Notes: generated by a model not told the origin, from the letters alone. A stretch of DNA of 64,000 nt from Alkalinema sp. FACHB-956 (GCF_014697025.1 NZ_JACJRC010000017.1:50887-114886), one strand, 5' to 3'; positions 56,174 through 61,540 are shown, counted from the first letter of the stretch. Numbers and translations are program-made.

Positions 56174-56698
56174 ATGCAACCGTTACACCGTCCACCCTAT
56201 CCATCGATCCTCCAGAACACAGTCGTGGTGTTCTCCAAAAACTATCTGCCCCTGAGCCGCATCTCCATCAAACGGGCGATCGCGCTCCTCGTCACCGGAC
56301 AGGCAGAACCCGTGGATTTCACAACCAACCAATGCTTTGAGGTTCACTCTCCCAACTTAATTCTCCAAGTCCCTGAGCACATTCGTCTCACCTTTGGTAA
56401 TCCAGAGCGGCATTGGAAAGTTCCCCCGGTCAATCGGCGTGGCGTACTACAACGAGATCATCACACCTGCCAATACTGCGGTAGCAAAAAGAAACTCACG
56501 CTAGACCACGTTATTCCCCGATCGAAGGGTGGCCAACACAGTTGGGACAACGTCGTTGCAGCTTGCGAGCAATGCAACGGCCAAAAGGGCGACAAACTTC
56601 TACACGAAACTGGCATGAAGTTACGCAATCGACCTAAAGCCCCGGTGCATCCAGCAGTCCTGTTCGCAGACCAATTTTGGAAGAATCAATCGGATTAA
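56174..56698 (+). CDS. HNH endonuclease family protein
   Basis: 174 residues. The HNH domain is at about 92-145: QYCGSKKKLTLDHVIPRSKGG, then WDNVVAACEQCNGQKGD, giving two CxxC zinc pairs around the DH..H..N metal site. The first 85 residues (VVVFSKNYLPLSRISIKRAI) are typical of a common cyanobacterial HNH subfamily. A GAGGAGTG ribosome site precedes it. Chromosomal role unknown; it stands upstream of the tRNA array with one gene between. Confidence 0.9.
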   Translation: MQPLHRPPYPSILQNTVVVFSKNYLPLSRISIKRAIALLVTGQAEPVDFTTNQCFEVHSPNLILQVPEHIRLTFGNPERHWKVPPVNRRGVLQRDHHTCQYCGSKKKLTLDHVIPRSKGGQHSWDNVVAACEQCNGQKGDKLLHETGMKLRNRPKAPVHPAVLFADQFWKNQSD

Positions 56699-56757
56699 AT
56701 TCCAGGAGGAACGGCCCGATCGGTCAATGAATTTAACAAACAATGCTACAAAAATTT

Positions 56758-56805
56758 TGAGCATCAATTTGAGCGTCAATTTGAGCGTCAATTTGAGCGT
56801 CAATG
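56758..56805. repeat. 12-bp tandem repeat, four copies
   Basis: TTGAGCATCAAT followed by three copies of TTGAGCGTCAAT, in the gap between the HNH gene and the next gene. Confidence 0.9.
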
Positions 56806-56915
56806 CAAGAGATGCATGGAATACAGTCTTGAAGTGATTTGTAAGAAATTGATTGTAGCAAAGTTTTTCATCCATTGCCGATCGCCGTCTCCTCCCAACG
56901 CTAAGGAGAAGACCC

Positions 56916-57305
56916 ATGCTGAAACTAACCTACACTGACGTTGGATTAACCTTAGAGCGGTTGGCGGGTGCGCTGGAAACGGTGGTTGCTCAGCGCGTCA
57001 TCCTAGCTATGCGAGTGGGACAAACCATATCGGTAGAACCCAGTCGGGCTGCGTTTCTCGTCCCGATCGATCACCCTTGCTTTAACCATCTGGTGCAAGC
57101 CATTCATGCAGTGCAAGGTCAAGGGATCAGCCTCTGTGTCGTAGATGATGATTTTGCGGAAGTTAGCTTACAAGGATTCTGGTTAGCAGCAACCCGCGAA
57201 GCCCACGAAGGGATGTTTATCTGCACCTTGGCCGATCGGGTCGAGTTTTTCATTCACAAACTTTGGCAAGCCGACCCTCACAACATCTCGTCGATCGCTC
57301 AATAG
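56916..57305 (+). CDS. alr0857-family conserved cyanobacterial protein
   Basis: 129 residues starting MLKLTYTDVGLTLERLAGAL. The pattern RVILAMRVGQTISVEPSRAAFLVP, then CVVDDDFAEVSLQGFWLA and LADRVEFFIHKLWQ, matches a small family found widely in cyanobacteria. No enzymatic motif; function unknown. Confidence 0.8.
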   Translation: MLKLTYTDVGLTLERLAGALETVVAQRVILAMRVGQTISVEPSRAAFLVPIDHPCFNHLVQAIHAVQGQGISLCVVDDDFAEVSLQGFWLAATREAHEGMFICTLADRVEFFIHKLWQADPHNISSIAQ

Positions 57306-57673
57306 AAATAATGACGTGATCGTTATTACTGGAGTAGACCCAAGGTATATCCGGTAGAGATTTGCTACTACTCGATTTCTTAAACATCGATCGAGGATTG
57401 AATTGTTCGTCAAATTAACTCTATTGGGGATGTGAATTACCACATCTCCAGTAGATTATGCTGCCAATTCTGGAAATTCAAGAATGCGTTTTCAGTAAAT
57501 GCTGAAGTTCTGATTTCAGCAGGGAATGGCACGATTGACTTGTAGTATACCGATCGCAGTCGAAGGGGCGTTTATTTTGAGCAGGTCAAGGCTATTTAGA
57601 TCACCTGAAAAGCTTTCACAATCAGCAATTTGATTAACTCTCAAAAAAACTCGAAAAAAAATTCCAAAACCCC
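57306..57673. other. Intergenic region before the tRNA array
   Basis: About 370 AT-rich bases with no gene or repeat recognised; the array promoter lies at its right end. Confidence 0.5.
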
Positions 57674-57703
57674 TTGACACTTCCGAAAAGTACAATGTAG
57701 TAT
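57674..57703 (+). promoter_or_regulatory. Candidate promoter of the tRNA array
   Basis: Consensus -35 TTGACA (57674-57679) and -10 TAGTAT (57698-57703), spacing 18. A second TAGTAT follows eight bases later. No other strong promoter was seen before the first tRNA, and no terminator lies between it and 58149. Confidence 0.55.
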
Positions 57704-57738
57704 ATGTAGTATCAGGAAAGCGAAAAGGAGCCAACACA

Positions 57739-57966
57739 ATGAAACGCTCAACCGCAGTCCTTCCATTCAACCCCACTCCTGGACAAGCGTCTTCTACCTT
57801 GTCCCCTGAGCAACCGCTAGCCTCTAGTCAACCACGCAGGTACGCAGGTGCTCAACCCATCGAGCAGGGGTTTCAAAAATCAAAACGGTTGAACCAAGAA
57901 AAAACAGCAGAAGCCTTTCGGCGAGTAGGAACCCTCTATACGCTGGAACGACATTGCTTCTTCTAG
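57739..57966 (+). CDS. Possible leader protein of the tRNA array
   Basis: 75 residues, MKRSTAVLPFNPTPGQASST and then a polar region ending LYTLERHCFF. It has a good AAGGAG ribosome site 8 bases before the ATG and lies just behind the array promoter. No family recognised; it may simply be an open leader. Confidence 0.4.
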   Translation: MKRSTAVLPFNPTPGQASSTLSPEQPLASSQPRRYAGAQPIEQGFQKSKRLNQEKTAEAFRRVGTLYTLERHCFF

Positions 57967-58148
57967 AGAACTGAACCGCGCGATCGTATTGCGCAATCCA
58001 TCTTTTAAATTTTTCCAACACTCACTTGAACCTTGAAAACTCAATAAATTTAAATGCCACAATTTCTGAAGTGTGAACGATGAAGGCTGAAGTCGGAACT
58101 GACAAGTCCATTCAAACTTCTTGATTCCTTCTCGTTCATACTTTCTCT

Positions 58149-58221
58149 GGGGATGTAGCTTAGCGGCTAAAGCGCTTGTCTGTCGAACAAGAGATCGCGG
58201 GTTCGAATCCCGTCTTCCTCG
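58149..58221 (+). tRNA. tRNA-Asp(GTC)
   Basis: First tRNA of the array. Anticodon stem CTTGT / ACAAG around loop CTGTCGA; T-arm CGGGTTCGAATCCCG. Acceptor GGGGATG / CTTCCTC has one mismatch; discriminator G as expected for Asp. Confidence 0.9.
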
Positions 58222-58225
58222 CCTT

Positions 58226-58274
58226 GAGTCCAAAACGGTGTTGTTTTGCGTGTCTCGTTGCAACACCTAGACTC
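58226..58274 (+). other. Structured spacer hairpin in the array
   Basis: Nested pairing GAGTC / GACTC outside and GGTGTTG / CAACACC inside, between tRNA-Asp and tRNA-Glu(CTC). Possibly a processing signal or the remnant of a lost tRNA. Confidence 0.6.
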
Positions 58275-58278
58275 TCCC

Positions 58279-58352
58279 AGCCTCGTGGACGACTAGAAAA
58301 GTCGCGCTGATTCTCAGTCAGTGAGAAGCGGGTGCAACTCCCGTCGGGGCTC
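58279..58352 (+). tRNA. tRNA-Glu(CTC)
   Basis: Acceptor AGCCTCG / CGGGGCT, D stem GAC / GTC with a loop lacking the usual GG, anticodon stem GCTGA / TCAGT around TTCTCAG, T-loop TGCAACT. Discriminator is C instead of the usual G; weaker than its neighbours. Confidence 0.7.
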
Positions 58353-58360
58353 CCAATCCT

Positions 58361-58432
58361 ATCCAGGTAGCCAAGTAGTAAGGCGATGGTCTGCAAAACC
58401 ATTCATCGTGGGTGCAATTCCCACTCTGGATT
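58361..58432 (+). tRNA. tRNA-Cys(GCA)
   Basis: Acceptor ATCCAGG / TCTGGAT, anticodon stem ATGGT / ACCAT with loop CTGCAAA, T-arm GTGGGTGCAATTCCCAC, and the Cys-type discriminator T. Confidence 0.9.
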
Positions 58433-58436
58433 CCAA

Positions 58437-58508
58437 TGCAGTGTAGCTCAATAGCGGAGCAGCAAGCTCATAACTTGATGGGTGTGGGTGCAATTCCCAC
58501 CACTGCGA
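58437..58508 (+). tRNA. tRNA-Met(CAT), elongator or Ile2
   Basis: Acceptor TGCAGTG / CACTGCG, D stem GCTC / GAGC, anticodon stem GCAAG / CTTGA with loop CTCATAA, discriminator A. It pairs at position 1-72, so it is not initiator-like; lysidine-modified Ile use cannot be excluded. Confidence 0.88.
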
Positions 58509-58512
58509 CCAA

Positions 58513-58586
58513 ACCGGAATCGCGTAATGGTCTAAGCGCGTCGGTCTCCAAAACCGAAAGTCTGGGTTCGAATCCTAGTTCCGGTG
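58513..58586 (+). tRNA. tRNA-Trp(CCA)
   Basis: Acceptor ACCGGAA / TTCCGGT fully paired, anticodon stem TCGGT / ACCGA with loop CTCCAAA, T-arm CTGGGTTCGAATCCTAG, discriminator G. Confidence 0.92.
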
Positions 58587-58611
58587 TGGGCTGTATAGCC
58601 CTACAAAAAGT

Positions 58612-58784
58612 GGCTCCGTGCCCTAAATCAAGAAGCCTACAAACTGGTAACAATTGATCTGAAAAATCAATGAGTTGGTTCGAATCCAACAGCCTCCACT
58701 AAATTGATTCCTACAACGTTAGTTCAATGGATTCATCGGACAGGGAGGCTGAAAAAAAACAGCTTCTTAAACTTGCACGGAGCC
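58612..58784 (+). ncRNA. Permuted tRNA-Phe-like unit 1
   Basis: Outer helix P1 GGCTCCGTGC / GCACGGAGCC (58612-58621 with 58775-58784), inner helix P2 AAGAAGC / GCTTCTT, joined by CCTAA on one side and AAACTT on the other. Inside come a Phe anticodon arm (TTGAT, CTGAAAA, ATCAA), a T-arm GTTGGTTCGAATCCAAC and a 3' acceptor strand AGCCTCC. The matching 5' acceptor GGAGGCT follows only 46 bases later (58744-58750). The order is permuted but the D-arm is not found, so this copy may be degenerate. Confidence 0.5.
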
Positions 58785-58792
58785 TCCAACCT

Positions 58793-58866
58793 GGTGCTGT
58801 AGACAAATTGGTAAAGTCACAGGGCTTTCAATCCTGAGTTTGCGGGTTCGATCCCCGTCAGCACTG
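58793..58866 (+). tRNA. tRNA-Glu(TTC)
   Basis: Acceptor GGTGCTG / CAGCACT, D stem GAC / GTC, anticodon stem CAGGG / TCCTG with loop CTTTCAA, T-arm GCGGGTTCGATCCCCGT, discriminator G. Confidence 0.92.
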
Positions 58867-58881
58867 CCAAATTTTTTATCT

Positions 58882-58984
58882 GGGTCAGTATCCAAGCCTG
58901 GTTGAAGGAAACCGTCTGTAAAACGGATGCTCATTGCCGCGTAGGTACCCTACGGGAAGCAAGCTACAAATCCTACCTGACCTA
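58882..58984 (+). tRNA. tRNA-Tyr(GTA) with an insertion in the T-loop
   Basis: Acceptor GGGTCAG / CTGACCT, anticodon loop around TGTAAAA with stem CCGTC / CGGAT-like pairing, and a long variable arm as usual for Tyr. T-stem GTAGG / CCTAC encloses 26 bases (58946-58971) instead of seven. The inserted sequence (ACCCTA, then GGGAAGC, then CTACAAA) resembles the left strand of the permuted-unit frame. Either removed by processing or the gene is inactive. Confidence 0.7.
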
Positions 58985-59009
58985 TCGATGATGGCATTCA
59001 TCGAAATAT

Positions 59010-59099
59010 GGAGAGATGGCCGAGCGGCTTAAGGCACCTTCCTGCTAAGAAGACGTGGGTTTTATCAATCCACCGAGGGTTCAAATCCCTCTCTCTCCG
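59010..59099 (+). tRNA. tRNA-Ser(GCT)
   Basis: Acceptor GGAGAGA / TCTCTCC, anticodon loop CTGCTAA, long class II variable arm (GTGGGTTTTATCAATCCAC) and discriminator G. A complete, normal Ser tRNA. Confidence 0.93.
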
Positions 59100-59103
59100 C
59101 CTT

Positions 59104-59177
59104 GAGAATGTGGTGTAGTTGGATAACACGTTGGTCTACGAAACCAAAGACCGTAGGTTCAAGCCCTACCATTCTCG
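59104..59177 (+). tRNA. tRNA-Arg(ACG)
   Basis: Acceptor GAGAATG / CATTCTC, D stem GTG / CAC, anticodon stem TTGGT / ACCAA with loop CTACGAA, T-arm GTAGGTTCAAGCCCTAC, discriminator G. A34 would be edited to inosine. Confidence 0.92.
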
Positions 59178-59179
59178 TT

Positions 59180-59209
59180 GTTAGAAATGTTGCTCCTTGC
59201 ATTTCTAAC
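59180..59209 (+). other. Spacer hairpin, 10-bp stem
   Basis: GTTAGAAATG / CATTTCTAAC with a 10-base loop between tRNA-Arg and tRNA-Phe. Not followed by a T-run, so more likely a processing or spacing structure than a terminator. Confidence 0.7.
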
Positions 59210-59216
59210 ATTATTT

Positions 59217-59290
59217 CCCCCGGTAGCTCAGTTGGTAGTAGCGCCTGTCTGAAGAACAGGAAGTCGTCGGATCGAGACCGACCTGGGGGG
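59217..59290 (+). tRNA. tRNA-Phe(GAA)
   Basis: Acceptor CCCCCGG / CTGGGGG, anticodon stem CCTGT / ACAGG with loop CTGAAGA, T-arm GTCGGATCGAGACCGAC. Discriminator G rather than the usual A of Phe tRNAs, so charging should be tested. Confidence 0.8.
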
Positions 59291-59313
59291 CTGGGTTGTT
59301 AAAACTCATTTAT

Positions 59314-59385
59314 TGCCTTGTAGCTCAATGGTGGAGCGAGCGGCTGTTAACCGCGCGGTTGTGGGTTCGAGTCCCACCGAGGCAG
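59314..59385 (+). tRNA. tRNA-Asn(GTT)
   Basis: Acceptor TGCCTTG / CGAGGCA, D stem GCTC / GAGC, anticodon loop CTGTTAA on stem GCGGC / CCGCG-type pairing, T-arm GTGGGTTCGAGTCCCAC, discriminator G. Confidence 0.9.
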
Positions 59386-59390
59386 CCTAT

Positions 59391-59462
59391 TGGGGTATGG
59401 CTTAATGGCAAAGCACTCGGCTGATAACCGAGCGATCGTTGGTTCGATTCCAACTACCCCAA
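59391..59462 (+). tRNA. tRNA-Ile(GAT)
   Basis: Acceptor TGGGGTA / TACCCCA, D stem GCTT / AAGC, anticodon stem CTCGG / CCGAG with loop CTGATAA, T-arm GTTGGTTCGATTCCAAC, discriminator A. All arms pair perfectly. Confidence 0.93.
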
Positions 59463-59470
59463 CCATTCCT

Positions 59471-59541
59471 TGCCGGATCGACTAATGGCAGGTCGCAGTG
59501 CTCTGAACACTGAAATGTAGGTTCGACCCCTACTCTGGCAA
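59471..59541 (+). tRNA. tRNA-Gln(CTG)
   Basis: Acceptor TGCCGGA / TCTGGCA, D stem GAC / GTC, anticodon stem CAGTG / CACTG with loop CTCTGAA, T-arm GTAGGTTCGACCCCTAC, discriminator A. Confidence 0.9.
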
Positions 59542-59547
59542 CCAAAT

Positions 59548-59618
59548 AGCCTTGTGGTGTAATGGAAACATCCTTCGCTTTGAACGAAGAGAACTAGGTT
59601 CGATACCTGGCGAGGCTG
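59548..59618 (+). tRNA. tRNA-Gln(TTG)
   Basis: Acceptor AGCCTTG / CGAGGCT, anticodon stem CTTCG / CGAAG with loop CTTTGAA, T-arm CTAGGTTCGATACCTGG, discriminator G. Confidence 0.9.
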
Positions 59619-59621
59619 TCG

Positions 59622-59661
59622 GGAGGATAGACGCTTGTAGAGAGACACAACACTAGCCTCC
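59622..59661 (+). other. Spacer hairpin
   Basis: GGAGGATAG / CTAGCCTCC (8 of 9 paired) with a 22-base loop, between tRNA-Gln and the first leucine tRNA. Confidence 0.6.
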
Positions 59662-59671
59662 TGGTTAATTT

Positions 59672-59744
59672 GCCCTTGTGACGGAACAGAATACGTACTG
59701 CGCTTAGAACGCAGGTTTTGCAGGTGCAAGTCCTGTCAAGGGTA
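59672..59744 (+). tRNA. tRNA-Leu(TAG) with short variable loop
   Basis: Acceptor GCCCTTG / CAAGGGT, anticodon stem CTGCG / CGCAG with loop CTTAGAA, T-arm GCAGGTGCAAGTCCTGT, discriminator A as in Leu tRNAs. The variable region is only about five bases (GTTTT) where bacterial Leu tRNAs normally carry a long arm. Confidence 0.85.
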
Positions 59745-59767
59745 CTGGGTCATTGACCCCAATTAAA

Positions 59768-59841
59768 GCTCCTGTGGCGAAACGGAAAACGCAGCTAGCT
59801 CAAACCTAGTGTAATTGTGAGTTCGACTCTCACCAGGAGTA
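59768..59841 (+). tRNA. tRNA-Leu(CAA) with short variable loop
   Basis: Acceptor GCTCCTG / CAGGAGT, anticodon loop CTCAAAC on stem GCTAG / CTAGT, T-arm GTGAGTTCGACTCTCAC, discriminator A. Short variable region (GTAATT). Confidence 0.82.
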
Positions 59842-59842
59842 T

Positions 59843-59882
59843 GGGAAGTGTGGGTACAGTTCATCGCGCGATCGTACTTCCC
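59843..59882 (+). other. Spacer hairpin
   Basis: GGGAAGT / ACTTCCC with a 26-base loop between tRNA-Leu(CAA) and the next tRNA. Confidence 0.6.
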
Positions 59883-59887
59883 TGCAA

Positions 59888-59962
59888 ACTCTCGTAGCCC
59901 AATGGGTAGAGGCGGCTGTTTTAGAAACAGTCTACGTATCGGTTCAAGTCCGATCGAGAGTC
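59888..59962 (+). tRNA. tRNA with anticodon TAG, identity uncertain
   Basis: Acceptor ACTCTCG / CGAGAGT, D stem GCCC / AGGC-like, anticodon stem GCTGT / ACAGT with loop TTTAGAA, T-arm ATCGGTTCAAGTCCGAT. By decoding it is a second Leu(UAG), but discriminator C and the different body argue against leucine identity. Confidence 0.65.
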
Positions 59963-59969
59963 CCTAAAT

Positions 59970-60044
59970 CCGGGTGTGGTGTAGCTTGGTTTGCACTCCT
60001 GTTTTGGGAACAGGCAGTCGCAGGTTCAAATCCTGCCACTCGGA
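59970..60044 (+). tRNA. tRNA-Pro(TGG)
   Basis: Acceptor CCGGGTG / CACTCGG, D stem GTG / CAC, anticodon stem CCTGT / ACAGG with loop TTTGGGA, T-arm GCAGGTTCAAATCCTGC, discriminator A. Confidence 0.92.
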
Positions 60045-60048
60045 TCTT

Positions 60049-60121
60049 GCCCTTGTGACGGAACGGTATACGTCCTGTGGTCAGAACGCAGGTTTTGTGG
60101 GTTCAAATCCCACCAAGGGTA
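60049..60121 (+). tRNA. tRNA-Leu(CAG) with short variable loop
   Basis: Acceptor GCCCTTG / CAAGGGT, anticodon stem CTGTG / CGCAG with loop GTCAGAA, T-arm GTGGGTTCAAATCCCAC, discriminator A. Close relative of the Leu(TAG) gene at 59672. Confidence 0.85.
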
Positions 60122-60159
60122 CTGGGATGAATTTCCCAAATGGTGATTCCCCAAGCAAT

Positions 60160-60232
60160 GCTCCTGTGGCGGAACGGTATACGCACTAGGTCGAGAACTT
60201 AGAGTTTATGGGTTCAAATCCCATCAGGAGTA
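60160..60232 (+). tRNA. tRNA-Leu(GAG) with short variable loop
   Basis: Acceptor GCTCCTG / CAGGAGT, anticodon stem CTAGG / CTTAG with loop TCGAGAA (C at 33 instead of U), T-arm ATGGGTTCAAATCCCAT, discriminator A. Related to the Leu(CAA) gene. Confidence 0.78.
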
Positions 60233-60240
60233 CCAAACCT

Positions 60241-60312
60241 GAGTCGTTGGCAGAGCGGTTATGCAACCGGCTTTTAACCGGTATCATCTGGGTTCGACCC
60301 CCAGGCGACTCC
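60241..60312 (+). tRNA. tRNA-Lys(TTT)
   Basis: Acceptor GAGTCGT / GCGACTC, anticodon stem ACCGG / CCGGT with loop CTTTTAA, T-arm CTGGGTTCGACCCCCAG. Discriminator C is atypical. Confidence 0.85.
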
Positions 60313-60318
60313 CCATTT

Positions 60319-60393
60319 GCCCCTGTAACCCAATTGGTAAGAGGTGCCAAACTTAAAATTTGGATGTTGTGGGTTCGAGTCCCACTAGGGGTA
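60319..60393 (+). tRNA. tRNA-Leu(TAA), no intron, short variable loop
   Basis: Acceptor GCCCCTG / TAGGGGT, anticodon stem CCAAA / TTTGG with loop CTTAAAA uninterrupted, T-arm GTGGGTTCGAGTCCCAC, discriminator A. The usual cyanobacterial Leu(UAA) gene often has a group I intron and a long variable arm; this one has neither. Confidence 0.87.
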
Positions 60394-60394
60394 T

Positions 60395-60469
60395 CGCGGA
60401 GATAGAGCTACGGTGCGCTCGGCAGTCTCATAAGCTGTCATTTACCAGGTTCAACTCCTGGCTCCGCAA
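60395..60469 (+). tRNA. Initiator-like tRNA-fMet(CAT)
   Basis: Acceptor CGCGGAG / CTCCGCA with the diagnostic unpaired C1-A72, D stem GAGC / GCTC, anticodon loop CTCATAA, T-arm CCAGGTTCAACTCCTGG, discriminator A. The three G-C pairs of a standard initiator anticodon stem are not present, so it is initiator-like rather than canonical. Confidence 0.8.
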
Positions 60470-60477
60470 CCAATCAT

Positions 60478-60551
60478 GCTGGTGTAGCTCAACTTGGCAG
60501 AGCGGCTGTCTTGTAAACAGCGGGTTGCAGGTTCGATTCCTGTCTCCAGCT
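60478..60551 (+). tRNA. tRNA-Thr(TGT)
   Basis: Acceptor GCTGGTG / CTCCAGC (one mismatch), D stem GCTC / GAGC, anticodon stem GCTGT / ACAGC with loop CTTGTAA, T-arm GCAGGTTCGATTCCTGT, discriminator T. Confidence 0.9.
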
Positions 60552-60580
60552 CCTTCGTTCATATTATTCAGGGTAAAACT

Positions 60581-60673
60581 ATGCTTTCTACTATTGTAAT
60601 CCTAGGCTTCTTCGCTAGTATTCCAAGTCTTTATATCGTGGTGCTCAATTACTTGTTTGAAAAGCCTTCCTAG
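60581..60673 (+). CDS. Single-helix microprotein inside the tRNA array
   Basis: 30 residues: MLSTIVILGFFASIPSLYIV then VLNYLFEKPS. AGGG lies 6 bases before the ATG. One hydrophobic helix with a short charged end, the shape of small photosystem or membrane-complex subunits, but I cannot match it to PsbM, PsbT, PsbX, PetL, PetN or Psb30. It is the only protein frame among the closely spaced tRNAs. Confidence 0.55.
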   Translation: MLSTIVILGFFASIPSLYIVVLNYLFEKPS

Positions 60674-60705
60674 AATGACATCGGTTATGTGAAATTCAGT
60701 TATTC

Positions 60706-60776
60706 GCGATCGTGGTGTAACGGCAGCATTAGAGTCTTCCAAACTCATGGTATGGGTTCGAGTCCCTTCGATCGCT
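60706..60776 (+). tRNA. tRNA-Gly(TCC)
   Basis: Acceptor GCGATCG / CGATCGC, D stem GTG with weak partner, anticodon stem GAGT / ACTC with loop CTTCCAA, T-arm ATGGGTTCGAGTCCCTT, discriminator T as common in Gly. Confidence 0.87.
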
Positions 60777-60804
60777 TAGCAAATCATTTTGTTTTGCTGC
60801 CAAT

Positions 60805-60875
60805 GCGGATGTGGTGTAGCGGCAACATCAAGGCGTGCCAAGTCTTAGTCACGGGTTCAAATCCCGTCTTCCGCT
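60805..60875 (+). tRNA. tRNA-Gly(GCC)
   Basis: Acceptor GCGGATG / CTTCCGC (one mismatch), anticodon stem AAGGC / GTCTT with loop GTGCCAA, T-arm ACGGGTTCAAATCCCGT, discriminator T. Confidence 0.87.
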
Positions 60876-60880
60876 CTCGT

Positions 60881-60952
60881 CGCCCTGTAGCTCAATGGTG
60901 GAGCAGGTGTCTTACAAACACGAGGTTGTAGGTTCAAGTCCTACCGGGGTGA
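60881..60952 (+). tRNA. tRNA-Val(TAC)
   Basis: Acceptor CGCCCTG / CGGGGTG, D stem GCTC / GAGC, anticodon stem GTGT / ACAC with loop CTTACAA, T-arm GTAGGTTCAAGTCCTAC, discriminator A. Confidence 0.9.
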
Positions 60953-60961
60953 CCAAACTTT

Positions 60962-61034
60962 GGGATTGTAGCTCAATCGGAAGAGCATCGGTCTTCGAAA
61001 CCGAGGGTTGTAGGTTCGAGTCCTACCAATCTCG
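60962..61034 (+). tRNA. tRNA-Arg(TCG)
   Basis: Acceptor GGGATTG / CAATCTC, D stem GCTC / GAGC, anticodon stem TCGGT / ACCGA with loop CTTCGAA, T-arm GTAGGTTCGAGTCCTAC, discriminator G. Confidence 0.92.
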
Positions 61035-61040
61035 CCTCGT

Positions 61041-61113
61041 GGGAATGTCGCCTAATGGGAAGGGCATCGATCTTCTAAATCGACCTGTGTAGGTTCAAAT
61101 CCTACCATTCCTG
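61041..61113 (+). tRNA. tRNA-Arg(TCT)
   Basis: Acceptor GGGAATG / CATTCCT, D stem GCC / GGC, anticodon stem TCGAT / ATCGA with loop CTTCTAA, T-arm GTAGGTTCAAATCCTAC, discriminator G. Confidence 0.92.
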
Positions 61114-61122
61114 CCAAAACAT

Positions 61123-61195
61123 GGGTCCGTAGCTTAATTGGGAAAGCGTCTACCTTGCAAGTAGGAAGATATCGGTTCAACTCCGATCGGAATCC
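61123..61195 (+). tRNA. tRNA-Ala(TGC), first copy
   Basis: Acceptor GGGTCCG / CGGAATC has a mismatch at position 3-70 where Ala tRNAs carry G-U. Anticodon stem CTAC / GTAG with loop CTTGCAA, T-arm ATCGGTTCAACTCCGAT. May be poorly charged. Confidence 0.8.
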
Positions 61196-61215
61196 ACCAA
61201 ACCACATCTAATCCT

Positions 61216-61288
61216 GGGGCTGTAACTCAATTGGAAGAGTATCTGTTTTGCACACAGAAGGTTAGGGGTTCGAGTCCCCTCAGTTCCA
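61216..61288 (+). tRNA. tRNA-Ala(TGC), second copy
   Basis: Acceptor GGGGCTG / CAGTTCC, which includes the G3-U70 identity pair of alanine. Anticodon stem TCTGT / ACAGA with loop TTTGCAC, T-arm AGGGGTTCGAGTCCCCT, discriminator A. Confidence 0.9.
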
Positions 61289-61290
61289 CT

Positions 61291-61364
61291 GTGACTGAAT
61301 CCGAAGGGGTCGAGGAGCTAGTCTGTGAATCTAGTGTTAGCGAGTTCGAGTCTCGTCAGTCACC
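61291..61364 (+). tRNA. tRNA-His(GTG)
   Basis: Acceptor GTGACTG / CAGTCAC, anticodon loop CTGTGAA on stem CTAGT / TCTAG, T-arm GCGAGTTCGAGTCTCGT, discriminator C as in His. The base before position 1 is T, so the usual encoded G-1 seems absent. Confidence 0.85.
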
Positions 61365-61370
61365 CCAAAT

Positions 61371-61454
61371 GGAAGCTACTGCTAAGGGTTTAGCAACCTG
61401 TCTCGAAAACAGGAGTGCGATTGCGTCGTAGGGGTTCAACTCCTCTAGCTTCCG
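61371..61454 (+). tRNA. tRNA-Ser(CGA)
   Basis: Acceptor GGAAGCT / AGCTTCC, anticodon stem CCTGT / ACAGG with loop CTCGAAA, class II variable arm (GTGCGATTGCGTCG), T-arm TAGGGGTTCAACTCCTCTA, discriminator G. Confidence 0.92.
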
Positions 61455-61458
61455 CCTT

Positions 61459-61540
61459 GGAGAGTACGGCCAATGGTTGGCAAATCGTCTTGAAAACGAT
61501 CGCAGTTCTTAACTTGGGGGTTCAATTCCTCTACTCTCCG
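61459..61540 (+). tRNA. tRNA-Ser(TGA)
   Basis: Acceptor GGAGAGT / ACTCTCC, anticodon stem ATCGT / ACGAT with loop CTTGAAA, class II variable arm (CAGTTCTTAACTTG), T-arm GGGGGTTCAATTCCTCT, discriminator G. Confidence 0.92.

Noticed and set aside
58412..61431. Many short open frames over the tRNA genes
   Set aside because: They are translations of tRNA sequence, recognisable by recurring T-arm peptides such as GSNP and VRVP; none has a ribosome site or family match.
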